Below are positions 37,243 through 47,672 of a stretch of 64,000 bases of DNA, one piece after another. The position numbers and the translations under genes were made by a program. Numbering within the stretch: the stretch's first letter is position 1; every line of letters starts with the position of its first letter. The notes under the pieces were generated by a model that was given only the letters and a program-made list of their open reading frames with translations, made no database searches and was not told the DNA's origin. The stretch is from Roseovarius sp. EL26 (GTDB lineage: Bacteria > Pseudomonadota > Alphaproteobacteria > Rhodobacterales > Rhodobacteraceae), in the NCBI RefSeq assembly GCF_900327775.1, contig NZ_OUMZ01000006.1:248001-312000 (forward strand), in the 5' to 3' direction.

Positions 37243-40200
37243 TCAAGGGCGCGAGCGCACAGACGCGGGAACGGGGCGAGCCAACGAGACAGGAGCGTCT
37301 TCGGCCGTGATGCTGCCATCAAGTTCGACCTGAACGATCATGCCGCTGTGCAATTGATCCATATGGGTGCAGCCCACCAGCATCAGAATGTCACGTTCGC
37401 GCGCAACGATTGCCATATGGCTGAGCCAGCCGCCAATTTCACTGAGCACACCACCGGCCCGCTGAACCCATGGCAACCATGCGGGATTGACCATCCGACA
37501 GACAATGATGTCGCCGTCTTCAAATCCGTCAAAAACACTGGCATCTATGCGTGTCTCATCGGTGATGTGAAAAACGCGGGCCTTGATCGCTTGGCTGCCA
37601 GCCACACAGGTGCCGCCCATGCCCTCTTGATCATGATCACAGCCTGCAAGCGATGGGGCAGAAAGCCGCTCGCAATCTTGCAGGGTCAGGCTGATTTGAC
37701 TTGGGGCATGTTGGCGTAGCAATGCGGCCTGATCTTTGCGGTGCTGTGTCTTTGACCGAATGATTGCAGGATCAATGTCATCAAGCGTTTCTAGTTCATC
37801 CATCTCAAGCTGAAAAATCAGGTCGGACAAATCCGCCTTATCTGACAGTGCTACAATTGCACGACGCAACTGAGCAAATGTTTTAAGGGCCTCGTGCTTG
37901 GCCTGTTCCTTGAGGTCCTGATATGCAACCGCCAGATCCACTGGATTGTCCGGGTTCAGGACAGGGGCCCCGGCTTCGTTGGCAGCCAATGGCATTGCGC
38001 TGTCCAGCAAAGGCCAGAGCAGCGCAGGCGTTTCATTGTAACGGGGAATGCTCAGCTCATAATCAAAGATCGCCCGGTGTCCCATCTGCGCCAGTAAGGC
38101 GGGTTTTTGTTCTGCCGGTGGTAACGCCGCGCAAGCATCTATCAGACGGATCGGGGTATGATGAAGAACTGGATGTTGCAGGCGTTCATGTATCTCTGCA
38201 TCATGAATGGCCAGTGTCTCGGCCTCATTAAGGGTAAAGCCTGCGATGATATTGATTTTTTCAGCCTCGACGTAGACCTCGGTGACCAGCTTGTCTTGCA
38301 AGGCGGTGATCGTTTCAATCAGTTGCTTTTGCGGCAAAGCTGCAAAGTCCAACGCCTGCCAATATGCCAAATCATTGGCCAATTTCGGGATGAATTTGGT
38401 GCGAAATTCTGTGATGATCTGCGGGGCCATCTTGCGTAGCTGCCGCGCTTTGGGCTTGCTCAGTCGTAGGGTCAGGCCGGTTTTTAACTGCTGATCGACA
38501 TAGGTACGACCAAAGAGATTGACCAAATACTCTGGCGGTCCTTCGGGCAGGTTATACCCTACACCAAGGGCCCGGCAGGCGAGATCAACACTACCGCCGG
38601 GGGACCAGATCCGCGACATGAGGGAAAATGATAACGGCGTTGGCTGTGGAAGAACCTCTGACATCTCATCTTGTTCCAGAATGACCGCATCTGCAGGGGC
38701 GTCTTTATAGGTGGCCAATATGCGTTGCCATTCTGCATTGCGCGCCAATTGGGCCGGATCACGCGCTGCCAGCGTTGTGATATCACGGCTTTGCACGATG
38801 TGGAATGTGCCATTTGCATAAGCCCATTCGATGTCTTGCGGACATCCGATCAGCGTTTCGATTTGGTGACCCAGCATAATCAGAGGAGTCAGATCCATCG
38901 GCGTTAGTTTAGTGTCTATTGCAGCCAAACTATGCCGCCCAAACCGCAGGCTTTGCGGTGTGACGCGCCCGGAAACCAGATCATCACCGTTGCCCTTGAC
39001 CAGTTCGATCATCATCAGGCCGGGCGCGGTTGGGTCTTGGGTAAACATGACGCCAGCATAATCCGGGCTGATCATGCGCTGCACCAGAATATTGCCGTCA
39101 TGTACCACCGGGCCATTATTGTCGTAACTGGCCGCGCGTTGGGATGAAAACGAGGCAATCACCGTATCAAGTGCGGCACGTAAGCTGTGTTCGGTGACAT
39201 CCAGCACGCTGTCAAACACGCCAGCGTAGCTATTGTCAGCACCATCTTCGCTTGCGGCGGAACTGCGCACGGCGCAGGGGTTTGGGCCGACCTGTCGCCA
39301 GATTTTGCTTGCAAAAGCTGTTTTATCAGCGTCCGACATCGCGCCAAATTGGGCAATGGCACTGGACCTGATGACTAGCCCATCGGGCACTGGCAGGCCC
39401 GCATTTTTCAGCAATGACAAGCGATAAGATTTGTTACCACTACCCTGAAGTGACGCGCTTAAGCGCAGGGGAATAACTCCCTTGGGTAATCTAGAGTCGA
39501 CTCTATATTGGCTGAATTCCTCAAATTTTCGAGACATCCTACCCGGAAATCCAGTTACATAGGCGCGTTGGATGAGCAACAGTATCAGGCTGATACACAG
39601 GTAGATATTGCCAGCCGCGCTTAGGCCACATGTCAGAGCAAACAAAAGCGGCGTGCCAATGGCCCACCAGATCATTGCCTGACGTCTCGTTTTGGCGACG
39701 GCCCAGTGCAAATAAACCCCGCCCAAAGCCGAAAACAAGATGGGCAAGGCATATGTGCTGTCAGGCAGACCAAGCTGCTGTATCCAAAGAAAATGATCTG
39801 TGGTGTTTTTCCCGGCCTGCCCAGTGGCGCTGAGCCCCAGCATCATGATCGGTAGAAACAATAACGCGGTCAGATTGCGCATCGGGGTCAGGCCGTTGTC
39901 GGTATAAAATTGCTGCACTGCACGGGCCTTGCGCACCGGATCGTGTCTTAGTTTCTGTTTCAGTGTGGTGAATTCATTGGCATGTTGTGCTGTGGTGATT
40001 TGATCGCGTTCAGATTTAAGCGCGATTGGCAAAACGAGCAGGCGCGACAGCAGCGATAACATCAACAGCCCAACGACAAAATGAGAGTGCTTGCCAACCC
40101 ATGTCAGGGCACTGGCAAGCGCGCCAACAGCTTTGTCCCACAGGGTGGCTTGTTGGGCTGCCAACCAGGCCTCAACATGAGGTTTGGGCTTGGGGGGGAT

Positions 40201-41313
40201 AAAAAACTCCCAAGGTGTTGTGTAGCGGCCTTGAAAATCGATGCCTGCCTCGCTCATCTCTAACCCCAGTACCTGCGCCATGAAACAGCTGCGCCGGTCG
40301 TAGCAGGCGGCAATCGTTGGCTTGTCTTGTAGCTGCGCGATGCGTTTTTTCAGCTCATCCGTCGGCAGGGCGCGGATCGGTATGTTGATCGCACCAGGCA
40401 AATGTCCGGTGGCAAAATCACCTGGATAACGTGTGTCGACGATCTGCAAATCTGACTTTGTTGTTAGCTCTTTGAACTGTTTGGTTCCGATCAGGACGTT
40501 CTTGTTGGGATAGTTGGGGATTGCGCGCAGATCGGACAGGGTTTTGACGGCCTTGTCGCTAAAGGGTTTGCCCTCAACAATCCATTTTTCGATGCCACCA
40601 GCGATGAAGCGGCAATCAATCCCGCGCGCTGCCAGTTCAGCGCAGGTTTCACTGCTTCTGTTGCCGTTGTGGCAAAACAGGACGACCTGCTTACCTTCAA
40701 ACGCCAGATCGGATTGCAGGAAATCGGGAAATCGCACGTGTTGCGCCCCGGGCAAAGTGCCCATCCGATGTTCGCCCGCTTCACGTACGTCGAAAAAAGC
40801 GGTGGTCGTTGTGCTGTCTTGTGTCAGCAAGCGCTGGGCGACTTGTGTGGTGATGGCCAGAGGGCTTGTTGATTGTTTACTAAAATTGGTTTCCTTAAGA
40901 TTTTTATCTTTTATGGCTTGCCCGTCAAACTGCGCCGGGCGCACTAAAGTGGCCTGAAGGCGTGTCTGGTTTTCTGACTTTTGCGTCTGGTGTTGCCACA
41001 TATTGAGGGCACCTAACGCAACAACAATGCCAACGAGGCTGAGGATCAACCGAATAGGATAGCGCCGCGTTCCACCCTTGGAGGCGGGCGTGTATCCAAA
41101 CCGCCTCGCGAAAAGGGTCGCTGTCCCTGTCAGGGTTGCAAAAGCAACGGCAAAGACTTGAGATAATGAAGAAACAGAACCGATCACAAGCTCCGGAGAA
41201 GGGATGGCAAATGCGGGTTTTGGCGTCAGCATAACCATGCAAACTAGCGCGATCAGGCCTAGATGATTTAACAAATGAAAAGCAGAATGGTCCCCTGTTT
41301 TTGGGTTGGTCAT
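37243..41313 (-). CDS. Fusion: double rhodanese, YidC/Oxa1-like membrane domain and PEP-synthase-like phosphotransferase
   Basis: 1356 residues on one uninterrupted frame. N-terminal signal-like and membrane helices (about 13-105). Rhodanese 1 (about 150-255) with active C214 in CHNGNRS. Rhodanese 2 (about 265-365) with C337 and C343 in CYDRRSC. A YidC/Oxa1-like domain (about 385-610) with R424 at the start of the groove helix (LLSRLLVLPIALKS). A PPDK N-terminal ATP-grasp (about 625-865: RLSLLKNAGLPVPDGLVIRS, AVRSSAASEDG). A helical mid-domain (about 870-1235) and a C-terminal phosphohistidine domain with H1299 in GGWLSHMAIVARERD. The catalytic residues I can see are intact. There is no PEP-binding barrel, so the architecture resembles rifampin phosphotransferase more than PEP synthase. 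Substrate unknown; fusion of all these parts is not a family I know. Confidence 0.85.
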   Translation of the reverse strand: MTNPKTGDHSAFHLLNHLGLIALVCMVMLTPKPAFAIPSPELVIGSVSSLSQVFAVAFATLTGTATLFARRFGYTPASKGGTRRYPIRLILSLVGIVVALGALNMWQHQTQKSENQTRLQATLVRPAQFDGQAIKDKNLKETNFSKQSTSPLAITTQVAQRLLTQDSTTTTAFFDVREAGEHRMGTLPGAQHVRFPDFLQSDLAFEGKQVVLFCHNGNRSSETCAELAARGIDCRFIAGGIEKWIVEGKPFSDKAVKTLSDLRAIPNYPNKNVLIGTKQFKELTTKSDLQIVDTRYPGDFATGHLPGAINIPIRALPTDELKKRIAQLQDKPTIAACYDRRSCFMAQVLGLEMSEAGIDFQGRYTTPWEFFIPPKPKPHVEAWLAAQQATLWDKAVGALASALTWVGKHSHFVVGLLMLSLLSRLLVLPIALKSERDQITTAQHANEFTTLKQKLRHDPVRKARAVQQFYTDNGLTPMRNLTALLFLPIMMLGLSATGQAGKNTTDHFLWIQQLGLPDSTYALPILFSALGGVYLHWAVAKTRRQAMIWWAIGTPLLFALTCGLSAAGNIYLCISLILLLIQRAYVTGFPGRMSRKFEEFSQYRVDSRLPKGVIPLRLSASLQGSGNKSYRLSLLKNAGLPVPDGLVIRSSAIAQFGAMSDADKTAFASKIWRQVGPNPCAVRSSAASEDGADNSYAGVFDSVLDVTEHSLRAALDTVIASFSSQRAASYDNNGPVVHDGNILVQRMISPDYAGVMFTQDPTAPGLMMIELVKGNGDDLVSGRVTPQSLRFGRHSLAAIDTKLTPMDLTPLIMLGHQIETLIGCPQDIEWAYANGTFHIVQSRDITTLAARDPAQLARNAEWQRILATYKDAPADAVILEQDEMSEVLPQPTPLSFSLMSRIWSPGGSVDLACRALGVGYNLPEGPPEYLVNLFGRTYVDQQLKTGLTLRLSKPKARQLRKMAPQIITEFRTKFIPKLANDLAYWQALDFAALPQKQLIETITALQDKLVTEVYVEAEKINIIAGFTLNEAETLAIHDAEIHERLQHPVLHHTPIRLIDACAALPPAEQKPALLAQMGHRAIFDYELSIPRYNETPALLWPLLDSAMPLAANEAGAPVLNPDNPVDLAVAYQDLKEQAKHEALKTFAQLRRAIVALSDKADLSDLIFQLEMDELETLDDIDPAIIRSKTQHRKDQAALLRQHAPSQISLTLQDCERLSAPSLAGCDHDQEGMGGTCVAGSQAIKARVFHITDETRIDASVFDGFEDGDIIVCRMVNPAWLPWVQRAGGVLSEIGGWLSHMAIVARERDILMLVGCTHMDQLHSGMIVQVELDGSITAEDAPVSLARPVPASVRSRP

Positions 41314-41550
41314 GGCGAGCCGCCTTGTTTGATTAATGTAAAATTCAACTATTAAGAGATGAAATTTGTTAATAAATCATTTATGAAATAATTGGTTAAC
41401 GGATGGCGCGATCTGTTGGAGAAAATCAGATGCACCCAGGCGTTGTGAAATCACATTAACGAAGTCTTTTGATTTATCGGGACATAATCGGCGAAAGAAT
41501 CCCTTTTGGTGCTTTGACTTGCGCCTCTTTTAAAGACCGAGGACTGCCCA

Positions 41551-42429
41551 ATGAATCGCTTGTATGGAATGCTGGCCAAGCAACTGAAAATGGCTGCTCT
41601 ACCACTCTTTATCCTGATTTTATCACTGCTGGTGACTGCGCTTCCCGCGCGTGCTGAGATCACGCTTATCTTTGGAACTTACACTGCGGATAAGCCAACG
41701 ACGACTGTTCGGAAATACAAGCCGTTCCTGAATTATCTTGAGCGAGAGATGACCACCATCCTTGGCGAGCAGGTTACGATCAAAATGAAGATCGCCAGTG
41801 ACTATGAAACAGGTATTGACCAACTTGTTAATGGCGAGGTCGATTTCGCCCGCTTTGGCCCGGCTTCCTATGTGACCGCCTATCAGCGCAACAATGGGAT
41901 AGATATCGTCGCGATGGAGGCGAAAAAGGGTAAGAAACGGTTCAAAGGCATCGTTGCGGTGCATGCTGATAACGAAATGCAGAACCTGTCAGAGTTGTCT
42001 CAGCATAGTTTTGCGTTTGGGAATGAACTTTCAACAATTGGCCGGTATCTCGCGCAAAGTCATCTGATTCAGGCGGGCATCACAAGTCATGAACTGAGCA
42101 GCTACGATTACCTTGGACGACATGATCGCGTCGGTATGGCCGTCGGCACGGGAAAATACACGGCCGGCGCGCTTAAGGAAAGCACGTTCAAAAAACTTGT
42201 CGAAAAGGGAGTTCCGATTCGCGCACTTTTTGAATTTGATAATGTGACAAAACCTTGGATTTCAGCGGCTGATCTTGATCCTGATGTTATGATTGCAATG
42301 CGTCAGGTGATGTTGGGTGCGGCAGATCAAGCGGCATTGAAAAGCGTCAGCAAAGGTGGCTTTTTGGCCGGAACAGATACTGATTATGACCTGATACGTG
42401 ATGCAATTCAGCACAGCTACATGTTCTGA
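41551..42429 (+). CDS. PhnD-type periplasmic solute-binding protein
   Basis: 292 residues with a signal peptide (hydrophobic stretch about 15-33, ending ARA). The phosphonate-binding-like domain has [23 protein letters not shown] and [15 protein letters not shown], typical of PhnD. The following kinase gene begins inside its stop codon (TGATG), so it is likely the sensory partner rather than part of an importer, as in TorT/TorS-type systems. The ligand is not predictable. The 237-base upstream gap is AT-rich and holds the promoter. Confidence 0.88.
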   Translation: MNRLYGMLAKQLKMAALPLFILILSLLVTALPARAEITLIFGTYTADKPTTTVRKYKPFLNYLEREMTTILGEQVTIKMKIASDYETGIDQLVNGEVDFARFGPASYVTAYQRNNGIDIVAMEAKKGKKRFKGIVAVHADNEMQNLSELSQHSFAFGNELSTIGRYLAQSHLIQAGITSHELSSYDYLGRHDRVGMAVGTGKYTAGALKESTFKKLVEKGVPIRALFEFDNVTKPWISAADLDPDVMIAMRQVMLGAADQAALKSVSKGGFLAGTDTDYDLIRDAIQHSYMF

Positions 42430-44693
42430 TGATGGAGAGGATCAAGGTTTTGAAAAACATGGGCATCAATGCGCAGTTCATCCTGTCGATGACCGTCGCC
42501 GCTGCGTTGGTAACGTTTCTGATCGGTGAATATGAACGGCGCTCTGAAACGCAACGCATGAACGCTGAATTGTTGTCCCAAGCGAATTTGACAGTTTCAT
42601 TGCTGAGCGGTCTGTTGGTGGAGCCGATCATCATTCAGGACACACCTGTTCTTGAGAGCGCATTGCACGAAGCTCTTCAGCGCAATTCAAAGCTGCGGGC
42701 GATTTCTATCAAGGATGAATATGGCACGGTCATTGCCAAAACCGATTGGGCAGACACACAGGGCAACGAAGAAATTCGCCAGTTCACAAATGACATCATT
42801 GTCGAAGGCGAGCCATTCGGAATGATGGAGGTCGATTGGTCAACGGCAGAAGGACAGGCGCAAATAGCGCAAAATGTAATGCATCTCCGGATTGTGACGG
42901 CAATTACAGTGATTGCTTTGTCGGTGCTGTTTTTGGTGCAAACAAACTTTCTGGCAATGCGTCCGTTGCGAAATATCCATGAACGAATGTCGGCGGTGAT
43001 ATTGGGCCAAAATTACAAGCGAAAATATCTATCTTCTTTTGTCAGCAAGGAATTCAAGGCGTTGGATTTTTCCGTCACTGTTTTGCAGGATACCTTTGAA
43101 GAGCGTGATGAACGGGAGTTTGCCCTGGGGCACGCCAAGGAGGAAGCGGACAAGGCGAGCCGTGCGAAATCTGATTTTCTGGCAAATATGAGCCATGAGA
43201 TACGTACCCCGATGAATGGGGTGATCGGTATGGCGGAACTGATGTTGGAGACGGACCTAGACGATGATCAGATAATGTATGCCGATACAATTGCGAAATC
43301 GGGCGCGGCACTATTGGCGATTATCAACGATATCCTGAATTTTTCCAAAATCGAAGCGGGGAAGATGGAGCTTGAACTTGCACCCTTTGATTTGCAGTCC
43401 GCCATGGAAGATGTCGTGACTTTGCTATCGGCCAAAGCGGGCGAAAAGTCTGTGGAAATAACCCTGCGCTACGACCCTGAATTACCCCGGTGTTATGAAG
43501 GGGATGTTGGCCGGTTGCGTCAGGTCATTACGAACATTGCCGGTAACGCCATAAAGTTCACGTTGGAAGGCTATGTGTATATCGATGTGTCCGGGGTAAA
43601 ACAGGGGGATGACTATCTTCTGACGCTTACCATCACCGATACCGGTATTGGGATCCCTCCAGATCAACTGGACAAGATTTTTAATGAATTTGAACAAGTG
43701 GATAGTGCGCGCAACCGGCAATTTGAGGGCACAGGTTTAGGGCTGGCAATTTCAACGCGCTTGATAGGCCTTATGGGGGGCAGAATTTCCGCTGTATCCA
43801 AGCTTGAGCAAGGTTCGACGTTCACCATCGAATTGCCATTGGTCAGTGCGCCCGAAACATTTGAAGAAACTCCGGCAAGTACGCTTAATATGGTAGGTCT
43901 GAATGTTCTTGTGGTGGATGATCTTGAGTTGAACCGCAGGATTTTATCTGAACGCCTTGGAACCTGGGGTATCAAGGTTGTTCTGGCCTCTTCTGGTGAT
44001 GAGGCATTGGATATTCTTCAGGCAAATCACGAGGTATTTGACCTGATAATTCAGGACTATCAAATGCCAAAAATGGATGGGGAGGAATTGGCCAAGACAA
44101 TCAGGTCAATGGATAGCCATAAAAACCTGCCACTGATTATTCTGTCATCTGTTGATCAGTCTCTTAGCGTGGCAACCCGTGAGGAAATCGGCTGTTGTGA
44201 GCTGCTTCTCAAACCGGTGCGTTCGGAGCAGTTGCGCAATACGATTGCGCGATCGTTACAAATGCAATCGCGAGCTGCCACCCCTGTTGAAAACCGACGT
44301 GAACCTGCAAAGGATATGGATCAATCGGTGAGTATTTTGGTTGCAGAGGATAACAAGACCAATCAATTCGTTGTCAAAAAAATGCTTAAAGATGCCCCTG
44401 TTGCTTTGACATTTGCCAATGACGGTTGTGAAGCGGTGGATCATTATAAAAACGCCCGGCCGGATATCATCTTGATGGATATGTCGATGCCACGAATGGA
44501 TGGATTGGAGGCAACCAGAGCTATCCGGCAGTTGGAGCATGAAAAAACGGCGCAGAACTGTCCAATTATTGCTCTGACAGCGAATGCCATGCGCGAAGAT
44601 CGTGACCGTTGCCTGCAGGCGGGAATGAATGATTTTCTGAGCAAGCCGATCAACAAGAAAGCACTACTGGAGGCTATTCAGAATTGGCAGTAA
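42429..44693 (+). CDS. Hybrid sensor histidine kinase
   Basis: 754 residues. Two membrane helices (about 13-32 and 158-178) flank a periplasmic domain of about 125 residues. A HAMP-like linker and coiled coil follow, then the HisKA domain with phospho-accepting H256 ([10 protein letters not shown]), the HATPase domain ([23 protein letters not shown]), and two receiver domains: REC1 with D543 (LIIQDYQMP) and REC2 with D684 (LMDMSMP). No DNA-binding regulator is adjacent; REC-domain phosphate would go to an Hpt protein and regulator elsewhere. The first receiver's lysine is present (LKPVRSE). Confidence 0.93.
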   Translation: MMERIKVLKNMGINAQFILSMTVAAALVTFLIGEYERRSETQRMNAELLSQANLTVSLLSGLLVEPIIIQDTPVLESALHEALQRNSKLRAISIKDEYGTVIAKTDWADTQGNEEIRQFTNDIIVEGEPFGMMEVDWSTAEGQAQIAQNVMHLRIVTAITVIALSVLFLVQTNFLAMRPLRNIHERMSAVILGQNYKRKYLSSFVSKEFKALDFSVTVLQDTFEERDEREFALGHAKEEADKASRAKSDFLANMSHEIRTPMNGVIGMAELMLETDLDDDQIMYADTIAKSGAALLAIINDILNFSKIEAGKMELELAPFDLQSAMEDVVTLLSAKAGEKSVEITLRYDPELPRCYEGDVGRLRQVITNIAGNAIKFTLEGYVYIDVSGVKQGDDYLLTLTITDTGIGIPPDQLDKIFNEFEQVDSARNRQFEGTGLGLAISTRLIGLMGGRISAVSKLEQGSTFTIELPLVSAPETFEETPASTLNMVGLNVLVVDDLELNRRILSERLGTWGIKVVLASSGDEALDILQANHEVFDLIIQDYQMPKMDGEELAKTIRSMDSHKNLPLIILSSVDQSLSVATREEIGCCELLLKPVRSEQLRNTIARSLQMQSRAATPVENRREPAKDMDQSVSILVAEDNKTNQFVVKKMLKDAPVALTFANDGCEAVDHYKNARPDIILMDMSMPRMDGLEATRAIRQLEHEKTAQNCPIIALTANAMREDRDRCLQAGMNDFLSKPINKKALLEAIQNWQ

Positions 44694-44725
44694 GTCATAT
44701 CTTGTGCGGTGGGTCGCGCCTGCAC

Positions 44726-46008
44726 TTAGCCTGCGGTTTTGATCATGTCGGCGGCCTATTCTGCAATCATAATTGTGGGTGCGTTGGTATTTTCAGATAT
44801 CAACCGGGGCACCACCGAAGCATCAATAAAACGTAATCCATCGATCCCGTACGGGTTGAGCTCAGGTGTCACAACAGCCATTTCATCGTGCCCCATTTTG
44901 CAGTCCCAACGGGATGATAGATCGTGTCTGCCCGTCTGCGAATATGATGCTCCCAATCTGCGTTTGAATTGGCGGTGTCTGTACCAAAACGTCCCTTGTA
45001 TCGGTATCGCCCCATTGCGGGAGCTTCTAGAATGGTGCGGGTCATTTTTGCCCCTTCGATCATATCTTCAAGATCACGCGGGTCAGAAAGAAGCTGAGGG
45101 TCGATGCCGGGAGGCGCATAGGGATCGCCGCTTTGTAAAAAACTTCACCACGATTTTCTGGGCGTAATTTGCACATATGGCAGGTAAACTCATATCCAGG
45201 GCGAATCTTACGGGCGTGATCCTCGACCATGGCGATGACGAAATGCAGTTGAATGTCAGGGCGCTCTAATCCGGCATTGGTTTTCAGGAAGGCTCACCTT
45301 CGGCAAAGGGAGTGGCACACATCGATTTGCCATCACGTGCCCACCTTACAAGATGGCCAATCATTCGAGCGGCGCCAATAGGCCCAACCCAAATGTGTCT
45401 GTATCTTTGGTTTTGTAGGCGAGAATGAAATCCAGATGATCTTGTAGGCTCTTGCTAACGCCGGGCAAATCTTGACGCACATCGATCCCTTACTGATTGA
45501 GTGCCTCACCGTCTTCGATGCCGGACAGTTGCAGCAATTGCGGAGACTGAAATGCGCCAGCACACAGCAGTACCTCTTGTTTTACACTTACAGAAAGAAC
45601 CTGGCCTTCATGTTGATAAATTACGCCTGTCGCGCGCCGGTCGTCAAAGGTCAGTTGGGTTGCTTGGGCTTGCGTAATTCCAGTCAGATTAGGACGAGAC
45701 AGGGCCGGAAACAGAAAGCCCGCCGCGCTGGAACAGCGTACGCCATTTTTGGCTGGATCGTGAAATTGCGTAACTTGATAGAGTTCAACACCCTCGTAGT
45801 CACCAGTGTTGAATTCATCCGTCAATTTGTGCCCGCATAGTTGGGTTGCGGCCATAAAAGCATGGGAAATGGGGTGGGCCGCCCCGGCTCCATGGCAACC
45901 CCGCCTGCCTCGAGCAGGCAGACAATTTTGCTTGGATCTTTACTTAGTCGGTTGGCTAGAACGCAGCCTGCAGACCCCACCTCTGGTAATGCTATAATCG
46001 AAGGTCAT
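44726..46008 (-). pseudogene. Degenerate GMC-family (choline-dehydrogenase-like) oxidoreductase gene
   Basis: Reading on the minus strand from ATG 46008, MTFDYSIT then, after a one-base shift, [16 protein letters not shown] resembles the FAD-binding N-terminus of GMC alcohol dehydrogenases. Later pieces in other frames match the middle (GAFQSPQLLQLSGI) and C-terminus ([34 protein letters not shown]). There are several frame breaks, a stop (AEK to AE-stop) near the end and a total length of 1.28 kb against about 1.6 kb for intact genes, so part is deleted. It follows an intact aldehyde dehydrogenase gene, and an alcohol-aldehyde pathway is the likely ancestral setting. Region 44694-46053 holds nothing else. 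Confidence 0.85.
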
Positions 46009-46053
46009 GAGCATCTAACCGGATGTCTTATGTGTTCCAAATTGCGGTGCTTT

Positions 46054-47502
46054 TTAACGCCGACGGTGGCGTAGTTTCTGAAACTTTTTCAAACTGCGGT
46101 ACATCAGGTTATCCCATGGTGGTCCGACAAAACGGGTGGTGTTTACCCGGCCTTTGCGCAATACGCCTTTGGCTTTGGAGAAGGTCAAAAACCCCTCTTT
46201 GCCATGATAGTGCCCGATACCAGACGAACCGATTCCACCAAAGGGGATGTCATCGGCTGCGACATGGCTGAGTGTATCATTGATGCCGACCCCACCAGAA
46301 TGAGTGCGGGTCAGAATATCGTTGGCGCGACTTTTGTTCCAATCAAAGTAATACAGAGCCAGTGGCCGCGGGCGATTGTTCACGAATTCGATCGCTTGCT
46401 CCAAGCTGTCATAGGGTATTATCGGCAAGATCGGGCCAAAGATTTCCTCGCGCATCACCAGCATGTCATCGCGGGCGCCTCGTATCAGCGTAATCGGCAT
46501 TTTACGACTGTTGTCAAATGCCTCGTTGGTGGGGTTGATCGGGAGCAGTTCGGCTCCTTTTTCCTGTGCGTCCCTAAGGTAGATTTCAAGCCGGGCTTTT
46601 TGTCGATCTGTGATGATCGCGGTAAAATCATTATTGTCGCGCAAGCTGGGATAGCTTTTGCTGACGATTTCGACAAAGGCTGTGCAAAAGGCATCAAGTT
46701 TGTTTTTGGGGCACAGAATGTAATCTGGTGCCACACAGGTTTGCCCGGCATTTATGCATTTACCAAAAGCCAACCGTTTGGCGGCCTCTTGGATGGGGAA
46801 ATCTTCGTGAATGATGGCTGGGGACTTGCCGCCCAATTCCAATGTTACAGGGGTGAGGTTTTCAGCGGCAGCCCGCATGACAATTTTACCCACCTGGGTC
46901 GATCCGGTGAACACTAGGTGGTCAAATGGCAACGCGGTGAACGCAGTGGCCACATCGACATCACCGGTTACAACACTCACTTCGTCTTGCGTGTAGATTT
47001 TGCCAAGTATGGTTTGAAGCAATGCGCCGGTCGCGGGTGCAAATTCGGACATTTTCAACATCACCCGATTACCGGCTGCGATCGCGCCAATCATTGGGGA
47101 CAACGCCAGAAAAATGGGAAAATTCCATGGAACCACAATGCCAACAACGCCCAATGGCTGATAAAATACATGCGTCGAGGCAGGCTGCAATAACAAAGGG
47201 GCGTGGCGGCGCTGTGGTTTCATAAAACGCTTGAGCCGTTTTCGGTAATAGGCGATGCCGTCCAGCAACGGAGCGATTTCAGTCAGATAGGTTTCAGCCG
47301 CAGCGCGGTTGCTGAAATCCTGACTGACGGCGGTGATCAATTGGTCGGAATGGTCAAGCAACGCATTGTGAAGTGTATCCAGTCGGCGGATACGGGTTGC
47401 GCGGTTTGGCATCGGATCGGCTCGATAGGCGGACCTTTGTGCCAAAAGCATGGCTTCCAACTCGGGCGTGATTTGGTTTTCACTTTTTAAGGCCGATAGA
47501 GG
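46054..47502 (-). CDS. calB: Coniferyl-aldehyde-dehydrogenase-type aldehyde dehydrogenase
   Basis: 482 residues from ATG 47502 (the frame extends to 47568 without similarity). Catalytic cysteine in NAGQTCVAPDYI and glutamate in LELGGKSP; NAD site in PWNFPIFLA. The length, the AGNRVMLKMSEFAPATGALL segment and the YYFDWNKSRA motif are like coniferyl and related aromatic or fatty aldehyde dehydrogenases. It is upstream of the wrecked GMC dehydrogenase, which would have supplied its aldehyde. Substrate assignment is a family inference. Confidence 0.88.
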   Translation of the reverse strand, partial: PLSALKSENQITPELEAMLLAQRSAYRADPMPNRATRIRRLDTLHNALLDHSDQLITAVSQDFSNRAAAETYLTEIAPLLDGIAYYRKRLKRFMKPQRRHAPLLLQPASTHVFYQPLGVVGIVVPWNFPIFLALSPMIGAIAAGNRVMLKMSEFAPATGALLQTILGKIYTQDEVSVVTGDVDVATAFTALPFDHLVFTGSTQVGKIVMRAAAENLTPVTLELGGKSPAIIHEDFPIQEAAKRLAFGKCINAGQTCVAPDYILCPKNKLDAFCTAFVEIVSKSYPSLRDNNDFTAIITDRQKARLEIYLRDAQEKGAELLPINPTNEAFDNSRKMPITLIRGARDDMLVMREEIFGPILPIIPYDSLEQAIEFVNNRPRPLALYYFDWNKSRANDILTRTHSGGVGINDTLSHVAADDIPFGGIGSSGIGHYHGKEGFLTFSKAKGVLRKGRVNTTRFVGPPWDNLMYRSLKKFQKLRHRRR

Positions 47503-47672
47503 CATGAACAGGATCCGCAAATTTACAACGTCCCTCTCACTAAAAGGTGGAGCAAGGTGTTGGATCAAGCGTACCGTTGCGTAAATCGCTTCAAGTCGAC
47601 GGGTTCGGTGGGCTTAGCCATATAGGGAAGTTGTCAAATAATCTGATCTAGAGCGGAGAGCTTGCATGGCAA

